From Mangrovimicrobium sp033283325 (lineage in GTDB: Bacteria; Pseudomonadota; Gammaproteobacteria; Pseudomonadales; Halieaceae): a stretch of 64,000 nt of DNA. Location of the stretch: the NCBI GenBank assembly GCA_033283325.1, contig JAWMQO010000001.1:1488001-1552000 (forward strand), written 5' to 3'. A program made the position numbers and the translations under genes. Within the stretch, counting starts at the first letter, position 1; each line of letters starts with the position of its first letter. The notes beneath the pieces are model-generated. The model searched no databases and was not told the origin of the DNA. It saw only the letters and a list, made by a program, of their open reading frames with translations. Below, in pieces: positions 35,244-43,707 of this stretch.

Positions 35244-36637
35244 GCGCCCTCTCCCAGCGGTAAATTCAAAGCGGCAGCGAGCCGCGGCGGCGGGTTTTCT
35301 TCCGTCGCCAGCCGGCCCGCGTCGTCGAAGATCCCCTGCTCCACCAGCCAGCGCTCGAACTCCGGGGCGGGACGCAGGCCCAGCACCTCGCGTACGTAGA
35401 GCGCGTCGTGGAAGGAGGTGGACTGGTAGTTCAGCATGATGTCGTCGGCGCCGGGCACGCCCATGATGAAAGTACCGCCTGCCGCGGCGAACTGGGTCAG
35501 CAGTACGTCCATGTCGTCCTGGTCCGCTTCCGCGTGGTTGGTGTAGCAGATGTCACAGCCCATGGGCAGGCCGAGCAGCTTGCCGCAGAAGTGGTCTTCC
35601 AGGGCGGCGCGAATGATCTGCTTGCCGTCGTAGAGATACTCCGGGCCGATGAAGCCAACCACCGTGTTGACCAGTAGCGGTGAGTAGGCCCGCGCCACGG
35701 CGTAGGCGCGGGCTTCCATCGTCTGCTGGTCCACGCCGTGGTGGGCGTCGGCTGAAAGCGCGCTGCCCTGCCCGGTCTCGAAGTACATGACGTTGTTGCC
35801 AAGGCTGCCGCGCTTCAGCGACAGCGCCGCCTCCCGTGCCTCATTCAGCAGCGCCAGGTCGATACCGAAGGCACGATTGGCGGCTTCGCTGCCCGCTACC
35901 GACTGGAACGCCAGGTCCACCGGCGCCCCGCGCTCAATGGCCTCGATGGTGGATGATACATGGGTGAGGACACAGCTCTGGGTGGGAATCCCAAAGCGCT
36001 GGATCAGTTCTTCCAGCAAATGGTTGAGCCGGATCACCGTCTGCAGGTTGTCGCCAGCGGGGTTGATACCGATGACCGCGTCACCGCTGCCATAAAGCAG
36101 GCCGTCGACGATGCTGGCGGCGATGCCGGCGCTGGAGTCGGTGGGGTGATTGGGTTGCAGGCGGGTGGAGAAACGCCCGGGCAGGCCGATGGTATTGCGA
36201 AATGCCGTTGTCACCCGGCACTTGCGGGCCACGCTGACCAGGTCCTGGGCGCGCATCAGCTTGGACACCGCCGCGACCATCTCAGGGGTCAGGCCGGGAG
36301 CGATTACTGCGAGCAGTGAAGAGTCGGTGCTCGCCAGCAGCCAGTTGCGGAAATCGCCGACAGTGAGATGGGATACTGGCGCAAACGCCGCCGCATCGTG
36401 ACTGTCGAGGATCAGTCGCGTGACTTCGTCGCTATCGTAGGGAACCAGGCTTTCCCGAAGGAAGTGCGCCAGTGGCACTTCCGCCAGCGCCCACTGGGCG
36501 GCGACCCGCTGCTCATTGCTGGCGGCGCCGATACCGGCGAGATAGTCGCCGGAACGCGCCGGGGTGGCGCAGGCCATCAGCTCGCGCAGGGTCTCGAAGC
36601 GAAATGTCTCCGTGCCCAGTGTGCTGTGAAAGGCCAT
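35240..36637 (-). CDS. eutB: Ethanolamine ammonia-lyase large subunit
   Basis: 465 residues, the normal length. A TIM-barrel catalytic subunit with substrate and cobalamin contacts (GINPAGDN, MYFETGQGSALSADAHHG, GLPMGCDICYTNHAEAD). It sits downstream of gltX with 108 bases between, which contain a stem-loop. Because shell genes are missing, the acetaldehyde produced must be handled in the cytoplasm, presumably by aldehyde dehydrogenases elsewhere. Confidence 0.95.
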   Translation of the reverse strand: MAFHSTLGTETFRFETLRELMACATPARSGDYLAGIGAASNEQRVAAQWALAEVPLAHFLRESLVPYDSDEVTRLILDSHDAAAFAPVSHLTVGDFRNWLLASTDSSLLAVIAPGLTPEMVAAVSKLMRAQDLVSVARKCRVTTAFRNTIGLPGRFSTRLQPNHPTDSSAGIAASIVDGLLYGSGDAVIGINPAGDNLQTVIRLNHLLEELIQRFGIPTQSCVLTHVSSTIEAIERGAPVDLAFQSVAGSEAANRAFGIDLALLNEAREAALSLKRGSLGNNVMYFETGQGSALSADAHHGVDQQTMEARAYAVARAYSPLLVNTVVGFIGPEYLYDGKQIIRAALEDHFCGKLLGLPMGCDICYTNHAEADQDDMDVLLTQFAAAGGTFIMGVPGADDIMLNYQSTSFHDALYVREVLGLRPAPEFERWLVEQGIFDDAGRLATEENPPPRLAAALNLPLGEGA

Positions 36638-36697
36638 GGGGGAATCCGCATTGGGAACAACTTCGGAAAAGTATCCCCCATATAGCGCGGGACTTCA

Positions 36698-36728
36698 CCT
36701 GCCAGCATAGCGATTCATTGCTGGCAGG
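36698..36728 (-). terminator. Strong stem-loop in the gltX-eutB gap, no T-tract
   Basis: A perfect 10-bp stem (CCTGCCAGCA with TGCTGGCAGG) around an 11-base loop begins 18 bases after the gltX stop. It is not followed by a T run, so it may be a weak terminator, an attenuator or a 3'-end stabiliser separating gltX from eutBC expression. Confidence 0.45.
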
Positions 36729-36745
36729 GAGCTTTCTGCCGGCTT

Positions 36746-38230
36746 CTAAAGAGCGGCGAACTCTTTTTCCAGGCGCTTCGCCGCTTTCTTGGACACCCCG
36801 CCCAGTACCTCGATGGCGTGACGCAGGCGCGCGCGGCTCATATCCGGGCCGAGGATCTCCATGGCGTCGACCACTGAGAAAGAGGCAGAACTGCCAGAGA
36901 TGGCAATGAACAGGGGCGCCAGGTAGTCCTTCACTCTAACCTCGAGTGCGTCAGCGAGGCCTTTCAAGTCGTTCCAGATATTGTCGCGGGTCCAGTGGCG
37001 CTGTCCTTCCAGTTTCCACAGGGCGAACTGCATGCCCTTGACCAGGTCCTCGCGCTCACCTTTGAGCCCCTCGAAATCCGCTTCAGTCAAAGGCAGGGTG
37101 CCGGAAACCAGGAAGGACGCCAGTGGCGCGAAGTCACTGAGGACCTCCATACGCTTCTGGGCATGGGGCAGCACCTGCAGCAGCGTCTCGCGGTTGAAAG
37201 CCCACTGTTGCAGGCGATCGGCAAGTTGCTCCTCATCCAGATCCTCGCGAATCCACATGCCGTTGAGCCAGCGCAATTTCTCCACGTCGAAAATCGGCCC
37301 GCCGAGGGAGACCCGCGAGATATCGAACTCCGCCAGCATGTCTTCCAGCGAGAACTTCTCCCGCTCGTCGGGCATGGACCAGCCCATGCGGCCGAGGTAG
37401 TTGAGCAGCGCTTCCGGCAGGAAACCCATGCGCTGGTAATACAGGATGCTGGTGGGGTTCTTGCGCTTGCTGAGCTTGGACTTGTCCGGGTTGCGCAGCA
37501 GCGGCAGGTGGCACAGCTGCGGCATCTCCCAGCCGAAGTATTCATAGAGCAGCTTGTGCTTGGGCGCGGAGTTGATCCACTCCTCGCCGCGAATCACATG
37601 GGTAATGCCCATCAGGTGGTCGTCCACCACGTTGGCCAGGTGGTAGGTAGGCATGCCGTCGGACTTCAGCAGCACCTGCGCGTCGACCATGCCCCAGTCC
37701 AGTTCAATGGTACCGCGCAGCATGTCGTCCACCGCACAGGCGCCCTCTTCCTCCGGCACCACCATGCGGATCACATAGGGCTCCCCCGCGGCCTCGCGCT
37801 TCGCCACTTCCTCGGCGGGCAATTGCAGGTCCGAGGCTTTCAGCGCGGCGCTGCTGCCGGACTCGCGCTTGGCTTCACGCAGCTGCTCCAGTTCCTCGCC
37901 GGTGCGGTAGCAAACAAAAGCCTTGCCCTGCTCCACCAGTTGGCGGGCGTATTCGCCGTAGAGTTCCATCCGCTCGCTCTGGCGGTAGGGACCGTTGGGG
38001 CCACCGACGTCCGGGCCCTCGTCCCAGGTGATGCCGAGCCAGCGCAGGGAGTCGAGAATGGCCTGCTCGGACTCGGGGGTGCTGCGGACCTGGTCGGTGT
38101 CTTCGATACGCAGGAGGAACTGGCCGCCGTGGGCGCGGGCGAAGCAGAGGTTGAACAGGGCGATGTAGGCGGTGCCGACGTGGGGGTCGCCGGTGGGGGA
38201 CGGGGCTACTCGTGTGCGGACTGTGGTCAT
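36746..38230 (-). CDS. gltX: Glutamyl-tRNA synthetase
   Basis: 494 residues. Class I synthetase charging tRNA-Glu. The HIGH-type motif appears as PTGDPHVGTAY near residues 11-21 and the KMSKS-type loop as KLSKRKN around residue 250; the C-terminal anticodon-binding part is complete. Cytoplasmic. A consensus TATAAT at 38268-38263 gives a leader of about 26 bases. Essential housekeeping gene. Confidence 0.97.
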   Translation of the reverse strand: MTTVRTRVAPSPTGDPHVGTAYIALFNLCFARAHGGQFLLRIEDTDQVRSTPESEQAILDSLRWLGITWDEGPDVGGPNGPYRQSERMELYGEYARQLVEQGKAFVCYRTGEELEQLREAKRESGSSAALKASDLQLPAEEVAKREAAGEPYVIRMVVPEEEGACAVDDMLRGTIELDWGMVDAQVLLKSDGMPTYHLANVVDDHLMGITHVIRGEEWINSAPKHKLLYEYFGWEMPQLCHLPLLRNPDKSKLSKRKNPTSILYYQRMGFLPEALLNYLGRMGWSMPDEREKFSLEDMLAEFDISRVSLGGPIFDVEKLRWLNGMWIREDLDEEQLADRLQQWAFNRETLLQVLPHAQKRMEVLSDFAPLASFLVSGTLPLTEADFEGLKGEREDLVKGMQFALWKLEGQRHWTRDNIWNDLKGLADALEVRVKDYLAPLFIAISGSSASFSVVDAMEILGPDMSRARLRHAIEVLGGVSKKAAKRLEKEFAAL

Positions 38231-38262
38231 GGCTTGTCAGGGATTGCTGGGAGAGAGCGGCG

Positions 38263-38268
38263 ATTATA
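38263..38268 (-). promoter_or_regulatory. Consensus -10 (TATAAT) of gltX
   Basis: A perfect TATAAT on the minus strand, 33 bases upstream of the gltX ATG. No good -35 hexamer is seen at 16-18 bases, so another activator or extended contacts may compensate. Confidence 0.6.
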
Positions 38269-38418
38269 CGGATTGGCTGGGGCAAATCCCACCTTGGGCG
38301 TGCGCGTTGATGTGGGTATAGCTCTCCATATTGTGGGGATGGTACGACGTGTTGTGGGGCTGGCACTTCGGAACCCGAGCGTATGGCCGTTCAGCCCGGG
38401 TGAGACACGCCAAAAAGC

Positions 38419-38459
38419 GTACATCCATGTACAGGCTCGGGCGGCGACGTCCTGTCGCC
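38419..38459. repeat. Candidate dispersed intergenic repeat with two hairpins
   Basis: The 312-base gap 38231-38542 has no gene. It carries GTACAT-CC-ATGTAC (38419-38432) followed 10 bases later by GGCGAC-GTCCT-GTCGCC (38443-38459), both perfect hairpins, after a GTGAGACACGCC-type lead. I recall similar strings recurring between genes of several marine gammaproteobacteria, but no second copy is in this window. Confidence 0.45.
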
Positions 38460-38542
38460 TTACGGTTCCAGCAGGCAGGCAGCGCCGTACGCTTTCCCCG
38501 GGGTATGCACCCAGCCAGTTCTACGTCAGACGCTACTTCCGC

Positions 38543-39289
38543 CTATGGTTCGTGAGGCAAGCCCGCACAGCTCTCCCAGCTGAACATGCGGAGCAGGCGG
38601 TCGAATGTATCATCCAGGCCCGCCGCTAAATTCAGTGCTGCATCCGTAACCGGGTGGCGCACACTCATCCCGGTACAGGCCAGTAACAGACGGTCACTGG
38701 CGTAGTGCTCACGGAAAAACCGGTTGTGCACTCCCTTCCCGTACTTGGCGTCCCCGATAATGGGATGACCGATATGCTTCATATGCCGCCGTAACTGGTG
38801 CCGCCGTCCCTGCAGCGGTTGCAGGTGGACCAGCGAGTAGCGGGCCTGGGGGTAGCGGTCCACCGCGTGTGGGAGTTCGACGGTGGCGAGGCAGCGATAG
38901 TGTGTCTGGGCCTCCTGGGCCGGGCGCGGCTGGCTGCGGTTGCGGTCGGCGATGCCGTCGGGCTTGTCGGTGATCGGGTGGTCGATGAGGCCGCTTTCCG
39001 GGCAGTAGCCGCGGACTATGGCGAGGTATTCTTTGCCGACACTGTGCTCCGCAAACTGCTGTGAGAGAGACCTTGCGATTTCCGGCGAGAGCGCGAAAAG
39101 CAGTACGCCTGAAGTGGGTTTGTCGAGACGGTGGACCGGGTAGACCCGCTGGCCGATCTGGTCGCGCAACAGTTGCAGGGCGAAGCGGGTTTCGTGGCGG
39201 TCGATGGGGCTGCGGTGGACCAGCAGGCCGCTGGGTTTGTTGACGGCGACGAGGTGTTCGTCCCGGTAGAGGACGGGCAATGTTTCCAT
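38543..39289 (-). CDS. truC: tRNA pseudouridine synthase C (RluA family)
   Basis: 248 residues. The catalytic aspartate is in the family motif VHRLDKPTSG, followed by KEYLAIVRG and LQGRRHQLRRHM. The lack of an S4 domain and the C-terminal signature (HPIIGDAKYGKG) fit TruC, which modifies U65 in tRNAs, better than RluA, C or D. It lies 5 bases after the asparaginase stop, so they probably share a transcript. Confidence 0.87.
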   Translation of the reverse strand: METLPVLYRDEHLVAVNKPSGLLVHRSPIDRHETRFALQLLRDQIGQRVYPVHRLDKPTSGVLLFALSPEIARSLSQQFAEHSVGKEYLAIVRGYCPESGLIDHPITDKPDGIADRNRSQPRPAQEAQTHYRCLATVELPHAVDRYPQARYSLVHLQPLQGRRHQLRRHMKHIGHPIIGDAKYGKGVHNRFFREHYASDRLLLACTGMSVRHPVTDAALNLAAGLDDTFDRLLRMFSWESCAGLPHEP

Positions 39290-39294
39290 TGCCG

Positions 39295-40374
39295 TCAGTA
39301 CTGGTCGAAGAGCGCCTGCAGTGCTGCGGCGTCGCGGTCCTGCAGCAATGCGAGTTTGAGCAGCACGCGGGCCTGGGGCGGTTTGAGTTCGCCGGCGGCG
39401 ACGGTGCCGAGGGCGTCGTCGTCAGTCTCGACATTGCGGCCGACGAAACCTCGGGTCACCCGGGTAGAGCGCACCACGCGCACGCCCTTCGCAGTGGCCT
39501 GCTTGACCGCCTCGGTGACCTCGCGATTCATGTTGCCGTTGCCGACGCCGGCGATGACGATGCCCTGCGCACCGCTGTCCGCCGCGGCGCTGACGAGATC
39601 GGGGGAAACGCCGGCGTGCATGTAGAGCACGTCTACCCGGGGCAGCGCTTCGAGTCCGGCCACGCTGAATTCGGACTCGTGGGTGTGGCGCTTGTAGGGG
39701 TAGCGGAAGAAGCGGTTTTCACCGTAGAGGCTGGTGCCGATCAGGCCCCGCTCCGGGGAGATGAAGGTCTGTACGTCGGTGGTGCTGGTCTTGGTCATGC
39801 CCCGGGCGCCGTGGATGTCGTCGTTGATCACCACCAGCACACCGCGACCGGCAGACTCGGGATCGGCCGCAACGGCGACGGCGTTGTAGATATTGAGCGG
39901 CCCGTCGGCGGAGAGCGCCGTCGCCGGGCGCATGGCGGCAGTCAGTACCACAGGTTTTTCGCTGCGCACCACGAGGTTGAGGAAATAGGCGGTCTCCTCG
40001 ATGGTGTCGGTGCCGTGGGTTATCACCACGCCGGCCACCGAGTCGTCCGCCAGCAAATCGTTCACCCGCCCGGCCAGCTTCAGCCAGATGGCGTCGGACA
40101 TGTCCTGGCTGCCCACGTTGGCGACCTGCTCGCCGCTTACCTGGGCCAGTTCCCCCAGTTGTGGCACCGCTTCCAGCAGGGCATCGACGCCCACTGCGCC
40201 GGCGGTGTAGCCTGCCTCGGTGCCGGAATCGCCGCGCCCGGCGATAGTGCCTCCAGTGGCCAATATGACGATATTCGCTTTCATACTGCTATTTTCCGCC
40301 CCAAAGGCGCCAGCCGTCACAAGCATCAGGCTCAGGTAAATCAGGCTGGCAAGGGCTCTCATCACACTCCACAT
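39295..40374 (-). CDS. ansB: Type II (periplasmic) L-asparaginase
   Basis: 359 residues. Signal peptide of about 25 residues (LASLIYLSLMLVTAGAFGAE), then the asparaginase fold with the first catalytic threonine in ATGGTIAGRG and the second in THGTDTIEE. Hydrolyses asparagine to aspartate and ammonia in the periplasm. Start alternatives at 40374 (MWSVMRA) or 40362 (MRA) both keep the signal. Forms a likely two-gene unit with truC. Confidence 0.92.
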   Translation of the reverse strand: MWSVMRALASLIYLSLMLVTAGAFGAENSSMKANIVILATGGTIAGRGDSGTEAGYTAGAVGVDALLEAVPQLGELAQVSGEQVANVGSQDMSDAIWLKLAGRVNDLLADDSVAGVVITHGTDTIEETAYFLNLVVRSEKPVVLTAAMRPATALSADGPLNIYNAVAVAADPESAGRGVLVVINDDIHGARGMTKTSTTDVQTFISPERGLIGTSLYGENRFFRYPYKRHTHESEFSVAGLEALPRVDVLYMHAGVSPDLVSAAADSGAQGIVIAGVGNGNMNREVTEAVKQATAKGVRVVRSTRVTRGFVGRNVETDDDALGTVAAGELKPPQARVLLKLALLQDRDAAALQALFDQY

Positions 40375-40434
40375 GGGGAAATTCCAGATGCGAGGAGTAT
40401 GGTTGAATAAGCCCCTGCGCTCAAGCCGGCCTCA

Positions 40435-41538
40435 CTAATAGGCAAGGGGCATCAGGTGCCTCACCAGTTCGACCTGGCTGTGTACGCCCAACTTTGCATA
40501 AATGGCCTTGAGGTGCGTTTTCGCCGTATTGCGTGTTATGCCGAGCGAATCGGCAATGGCTGGAAGCTGGCTGGCCGTTCCCGCCAACTGGGCTACCCGG
40601 GCCTCTGTTGGCGTCAGGCCGAACTCCTTTACCAGGAGGTTCATGGGTAGTGCCTTGGGCATCCGGCGCACGGGGCGGATACACACGATGATATTCGCCG
40701 CCGGACAGGCACTCCCGTGGCCAGCACCGATTGCGGGTGCGACAGAGAGCTCACAACCTTCCCCGGTAGCGCTTTCGCCGATCACAATCCGTGAAAGCTG
40801 CTGTGCCGGAATTCCGACGCTAGCCCTTGTCGCCGCAAGCTGAATGCTGCGCTGGTCTTCCGGCTTGCGGGCACACAGTCTGCCCTTGACGCTGACGATG
40901 TGCCCGGCACTTGAAAACATGCGCTCGGCGGCGCGGTTGGCGAAGTGAATCTTCAGGTGGCGATCTGCCAGGATGACACCACGGTCGATTTGCTCCAGGG
41001 CGGATTTCAGGCCCTGGCTATAGGTATCCACCAGGCTCAGGCGCCGGTGGGTCTCCATGGCCGTAGCCAGGTGGGGGAGCAGATAACGCAGGGCCGCCAA
41101 CTCAGGATTGCTGAAGGGGTGCTGAAGTGGGCGCCCAACGGCAAAACAGCTATAGCTTTGCTCATCGGCTTGAACTCGGGCAGCGGCGAAGTGAACGAGG
41201 CCAGTGGCGTGAACAAAGGCGCTGGCTACCGGGTCGGTGTCGTGCCGGACACCGGAAAGCAGGCGGCTGCTTTCGACAAGATCACCCTGGGGAAGGGTAA
41301 GAAACTGCTCCAGCAGCTTGCTGCGCTCGGCGTTCTGGGCGGGTACAGGAATGCTTTTCCAGATGGTGCTGTCGATACCGCTACACCAGATATCGCCACG
41401 GCCACATACTTCCCTGGATGTCTGCGCCAGGTAAACCGCGGCGTTTTGCAATACTTCCGACAGCTCATCGACCAGGGGCTGCCAGCATGCCGGCTCGAGC
41501 GCGGCCTCGTGAATTTTGTGAATAAAACTCTCCAACAT
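40435..41538 (-). CDS. LuxR-type transcriptional regulator
   Basis: 367 residues. The C-terminal ~65 residues are a LuxR helix-turn-helix (FGLTPTEARVAQLAG, IADSLGITRNTAKTHLKAIYAKLG). The centre (about 180-290) resembles a PAS-like sensory module (LEQIDRGVILADRHLKIHFANRAA); the N-terminal ~150 residues match no domain I can name and contain several cysteines. I start at ATG 41538 rather than the in-frame 41580 because it opens the conserved MLESFIHKIHEAALEP. The nearest target may be the COX/TM operon that begins 470 bases away on the same strand. Confidence 0.83.
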   Translation of the reverse strand: MLESFIHKIHEAALEPACWQPLVDELSEVLQNAAVYLAQTSREVCGRGDIWCSGIDSTIWKSIPVPAQNAERSKLLEQFLTLPQGDLVESSRLLSGVRHDTDPVASAFVHATGLVHFAAARVQADEQSYSCFAVGRPLQHPFSNPELAALRYLLPHLATAMETHRRLSLVDTYSQGLKSALEQIDRGVILADRHLKIHFANRAAERMFSSAGHIVSVKGRLCARKPEDQRSIQLAATRASVGIPAQQLSRIVIGESATGEGCELSVAPAIGAGHGSACPAANIIVCIRPVRRMPKALPMNLLVKEFGLTPTEARVAQLAGTASQLPAIADSLGITRNTAKTHLKAIYAKLGVHSQVELVRHLMPLAY

Positions 41539-42012
41539 AGTTACATCCTCTCCGGGAAACTGCCCGGCTCGAGGTGTCAACCTCGCCCATATGGGGATTC
41601 ATGTCGGCAGGCTTGATAATGCACTCATACAACTGCACTCACACAGTTGTACTGGCCGCACGAAGGGCACGGCCGCGACGAGGTCGCTGTCGCTAACATG
41701 AATATCGGCAGTTTCTAAAAGACTGTGCTCGCGTGCTGGCGGCCGCAGGCTGGGGCACCAATCTGTGCTCGCACACAGGGCGGCGTTCCGGACTGTCGGG
41801 CACCGCACGCGATCGCGTGAGTCATTCAGAAAGTGTTGGAATTCACTGGGGGCGCCTCCTTGCGTAATGGACTGATGTCCTTCAACCCTGAATGCTAGCG
41901 CAGTTCAGGCTCCGGGCTTAGATAATCTTTTCCTAAGGTAGCCGCGACTAATGCGTCCACCGTAATAAAGCTCAGTCAAAAACGGTTCGGCTACGGCGTC
42001 GCGAGGAGAAGG
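41539..42012. other. 474-base intergenic region upstream of the LuxR gene
   Basis: No convincing gene. A perfect inverted repeat ACAACTG-N8-CAGTTGT (41629-41650) about 90 bases upstream of the LuxR-type start could be an operator, possibly autoregulatory. GC is lower toward 41900-41960, as expected for promoter DNA. Confidence 0.5.
41629..41650. promoter_or_regulatory. Candidate operator upstream of LuxR-type gene
   Basis: Perfect 7-bp arms, ACAACTG and CAGTTGT, separated by 8 bases, so centre-to-centre spacing is about 15 bases. It is near the expected promoter of the regulator. The binding protein is unknown. Confidence 0.4.
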
Positions 42013-42291
42013 CTAGAAACGAACGAGGTAGAAAGTAAGCAGAAGCAGCAGAAGCAGCAGGAGCCAGCCATAGGTACTGCGCTTTAGCCACCTGGGGGCG
42101 TGACGGACTTCCATGAACCAGTCGATGACGAGAAAGGCCTTCACCGCTGCCATCAGCAGTACGCTGAATGTGATAAGCGTACTCAACTGGTATTCAGCGC
42201 CCTGCCCCCGGCCGATCCACCAGGAGAGGATGGTAATCGTGGTCAGGAAGAACCAGACGGCAGTCAGCGGATTGCGCAGGTACTGGAGCAT
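42013..42291 (-). CDS. COX4/NorF-like small membrane protein
   Basis: 92 residues, three hydrophobic helices (about 8-26, 38-58, 72-90). Matches the prokaryotic cytochrome c oxidase subunit IV type (YQLSTLITFSVLLMAAVKAFLVIDWFMEVRHAP). It follows the COX3-like gene by 3 bases and ends the operon. No catalytic oxidase subunits I or II occur in the window, so it cannot be part of a complete locally encoded oxidase. Confidence 0.82.
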   Translation of the reverse strand: MLQYLRNPLTAVWFFLTTITILSWWIGRGQGAEYQLSTLITFSVLLMAAVKAFLVIDWFMEVRHAPRWLKRSTYGWLLLLLLLLLTFYLVRF

Positions 42292-42294
42292 CGG

Positions 42295-42906
42295 CTACCT
42301 CATCAAGTAGAACAGGGCGAAGAGCACCAGCCAGAGCAGGTCCACCATGTGCCAGTAGATGGCACCGGCCTCGATGAACTTGATGTCCAGGCTGGGGGAG
42401 ACTTTCAGGCTGCGCAGCATGAAGCCGATGATGACCAGCCCCATCAGCACGTGGCACAGGTGCAGGCCGGTCATCACGTAGTAGTACATGAAAAACAGGT
42501 TCTCGCCAGGGGTATAACCGGCGAGGATTTTCGGTACCCACTCGACCATTTTCAGGATCGGGAACAGGGCGCCGATCACCGCAGTCGAGGCCAGCAGGCG
42601 GTAGGCGTCATCGGTCTTACCCCTGCGCGCGGCCTCGGTGCCCAGGGCCAGGCACCAGGAACTGGTCAACAGGACCACAGTGTTGATCACGCCGATGCCC
42701 GGACTCAGGTGCTGCTGGCTCTCGAGAAACAGCGCACTGTCCTGCCCCCGGTAGATCATGTAGGCGACGAAGTAGACGCCGAAGATCAGCAGGTCGCCGA
42801 GGATGAAAAACCACATCCCCGCCTCCCCCGGCAGGTAGGCCGCCCTTCCCCGCCGCTCACCTGCAGTAGCGCTGGCAGGCACTCGCGTTTCTGTGCTCGT
42901 CGTCAT
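42295..42906 (-). CDS. COX3/NorE-like heme-copper oxidase subunit III
   Basis: 203 residues from ATG 42906, which has GGTGGA just upstream; a GTG at 42915 is also possible. Five hydrophobic helices, and family blocks GEAGMWFFILGDLLIFGVYF near the start and GLHLCHVLMGL plus EAGAIYWHMVDLLWLVLF at the end. Subunit III proteins hold no metals and normally assist subunit I. Here it pairs with a COX4-like protein and two multi-TM proteins in one operon without subunit I, so the partner is unknown. Confidence 0.85.
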   Translation of the reverse strand: MTTSTETRVPASATAGERRGRAAYLPGEAGMWFFILGDLLIFGVYFVAYMIYRGQDSALFLESQQHLSPGIGVINTVVLLTSSWCLALGTEAARRGKTDDAYRLLASTAVIGALFPILKMVEWVPKILAGYTPGENLFFMYYYVMTGLHLCHVLMGLVIIGFMLRSLKVSPSLDIKFIEAGAIYWHMVDLLWLVLFALFYLMR

Positions 42907-42927
42907 TGCATCCACCCGGGTATCGCG

Positions 42928-43707
42928 TCAGGCATAACGTGTCGCCTGGTAAGGCGCATTATCCAGCTCGTTATCGGGCTGGGCCCTGATCGCGCGGTAG
43001 ATGCAGTAATACACGATCATCTGCCAGGGCACGTAAAGGACCATGTTGAACCAGAAGGTCATCAAGCCATTCCAGGCGAAGGGCCCGCTGTCGCTGACCC
43101 AAAGAGTCATGGCGAAGATCTCGGTCACCGACTGCCAGATGGTGTAGTAACCCAGCCAACGTGGCAGGGTCTGTTTTTCATCGAGCAGGATGGCGAGGCC
43201 GAGGCAGGACCAGTTGAGAAAAAAGCAGCCCAGGCAGCCGATGAAGGACATGTAGCCGAAATCGTAGAGCAGTTGCAACACTTCCGGGCTGTAGCCATCG
43301 CGGAACGCACCGAGCCCAAAGCAGAACATCGGGAACAGTGCCCCGACAATAGCCCCGCTCATCGCGCCGACGACAAAAGCGATCCGCAGCACCGGGCTCA
43401 CTGTCATGCGCCGCATCTGGCACATGTAAACGGCGTTGCCGATGGCGGACATGCCGATGGCCAGCGTCAGTATGGTGGAGGCCAGCAGCAGGTTCGGCGA
43501 TTGCATGAACGCGACCATCCCTTCCATGGAATTTGCCGGGGAGCGCGGCGGCATCATCCAGCTCAGGGGGACGAAGACAAGTCCGAACAGGGTGTAGAAC
43601 ACCGGGATGCTCCAGAAGCAGAGCAACTGGTCGAGCTTCGGTGACTTGTACCAGGGTCGCGGGCTCTCCGTGAATTCGCCGGCTTCGAGCGCGATACCGT
43701 TACTCAT
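42928..43707 (-). CDS. Multi-TM membrane protein B, paralogue of its upstream neighbour
   Basis: 259 residues with about seven hydrophobic helices. Not a family I can name. It shares patches with the preceding gene product: LPRWLGYYTI against FPRWVAHFNV, and SGPFAWNG against TGPLAWDG, both at the same place before the last two helices. Its start overlaps the upstream stop (ATGA, 43704-43707). It precedes the COX3/COX4-like genes, which suggests a membrane complex. Confidence 0.78.
   Translation of the reverse strand: MSNGIALEAGEFTESPRPWYKSPKLDQLLCFWSIPVFYTLFGLVFVPLSWMMPPRSPANSMEGMVAFMQSPNLLLASTILTLAIGMSAIGNAVYMCQMRRMTVSPVLRIAFVVGAMSGAIVGALFPMFCFGLGAFRDGYSPEVLQLLYDFGYMSFIGCLGCFFLNWSCLGLAILLDEKQTLPRWLGYYTIWQSVTEIFAMTLWVSDSGPFAWNGLMTFWFNMVLYVPWQMIVYYCIYRAIRAQPDNELDNAPYQATRYA

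Noticed and set aside
36995..38629. 544-codon plus-strand frame
   Set aside because: Antisense to gltX, with no domain and no ribosome site.
41599..41808. 69-codon minus-strand frame upstream of the LuxR gene
   Set aside because: Cys/Ser-rich random-looking sequence overlapping the candidate operator; no ribosome site.
42100..43644. 514-codon plus-strand frame
   Set aside because: His/Glu/Gln-rich complement of hydrophobic membrane genes; an artefact of their TM codons.
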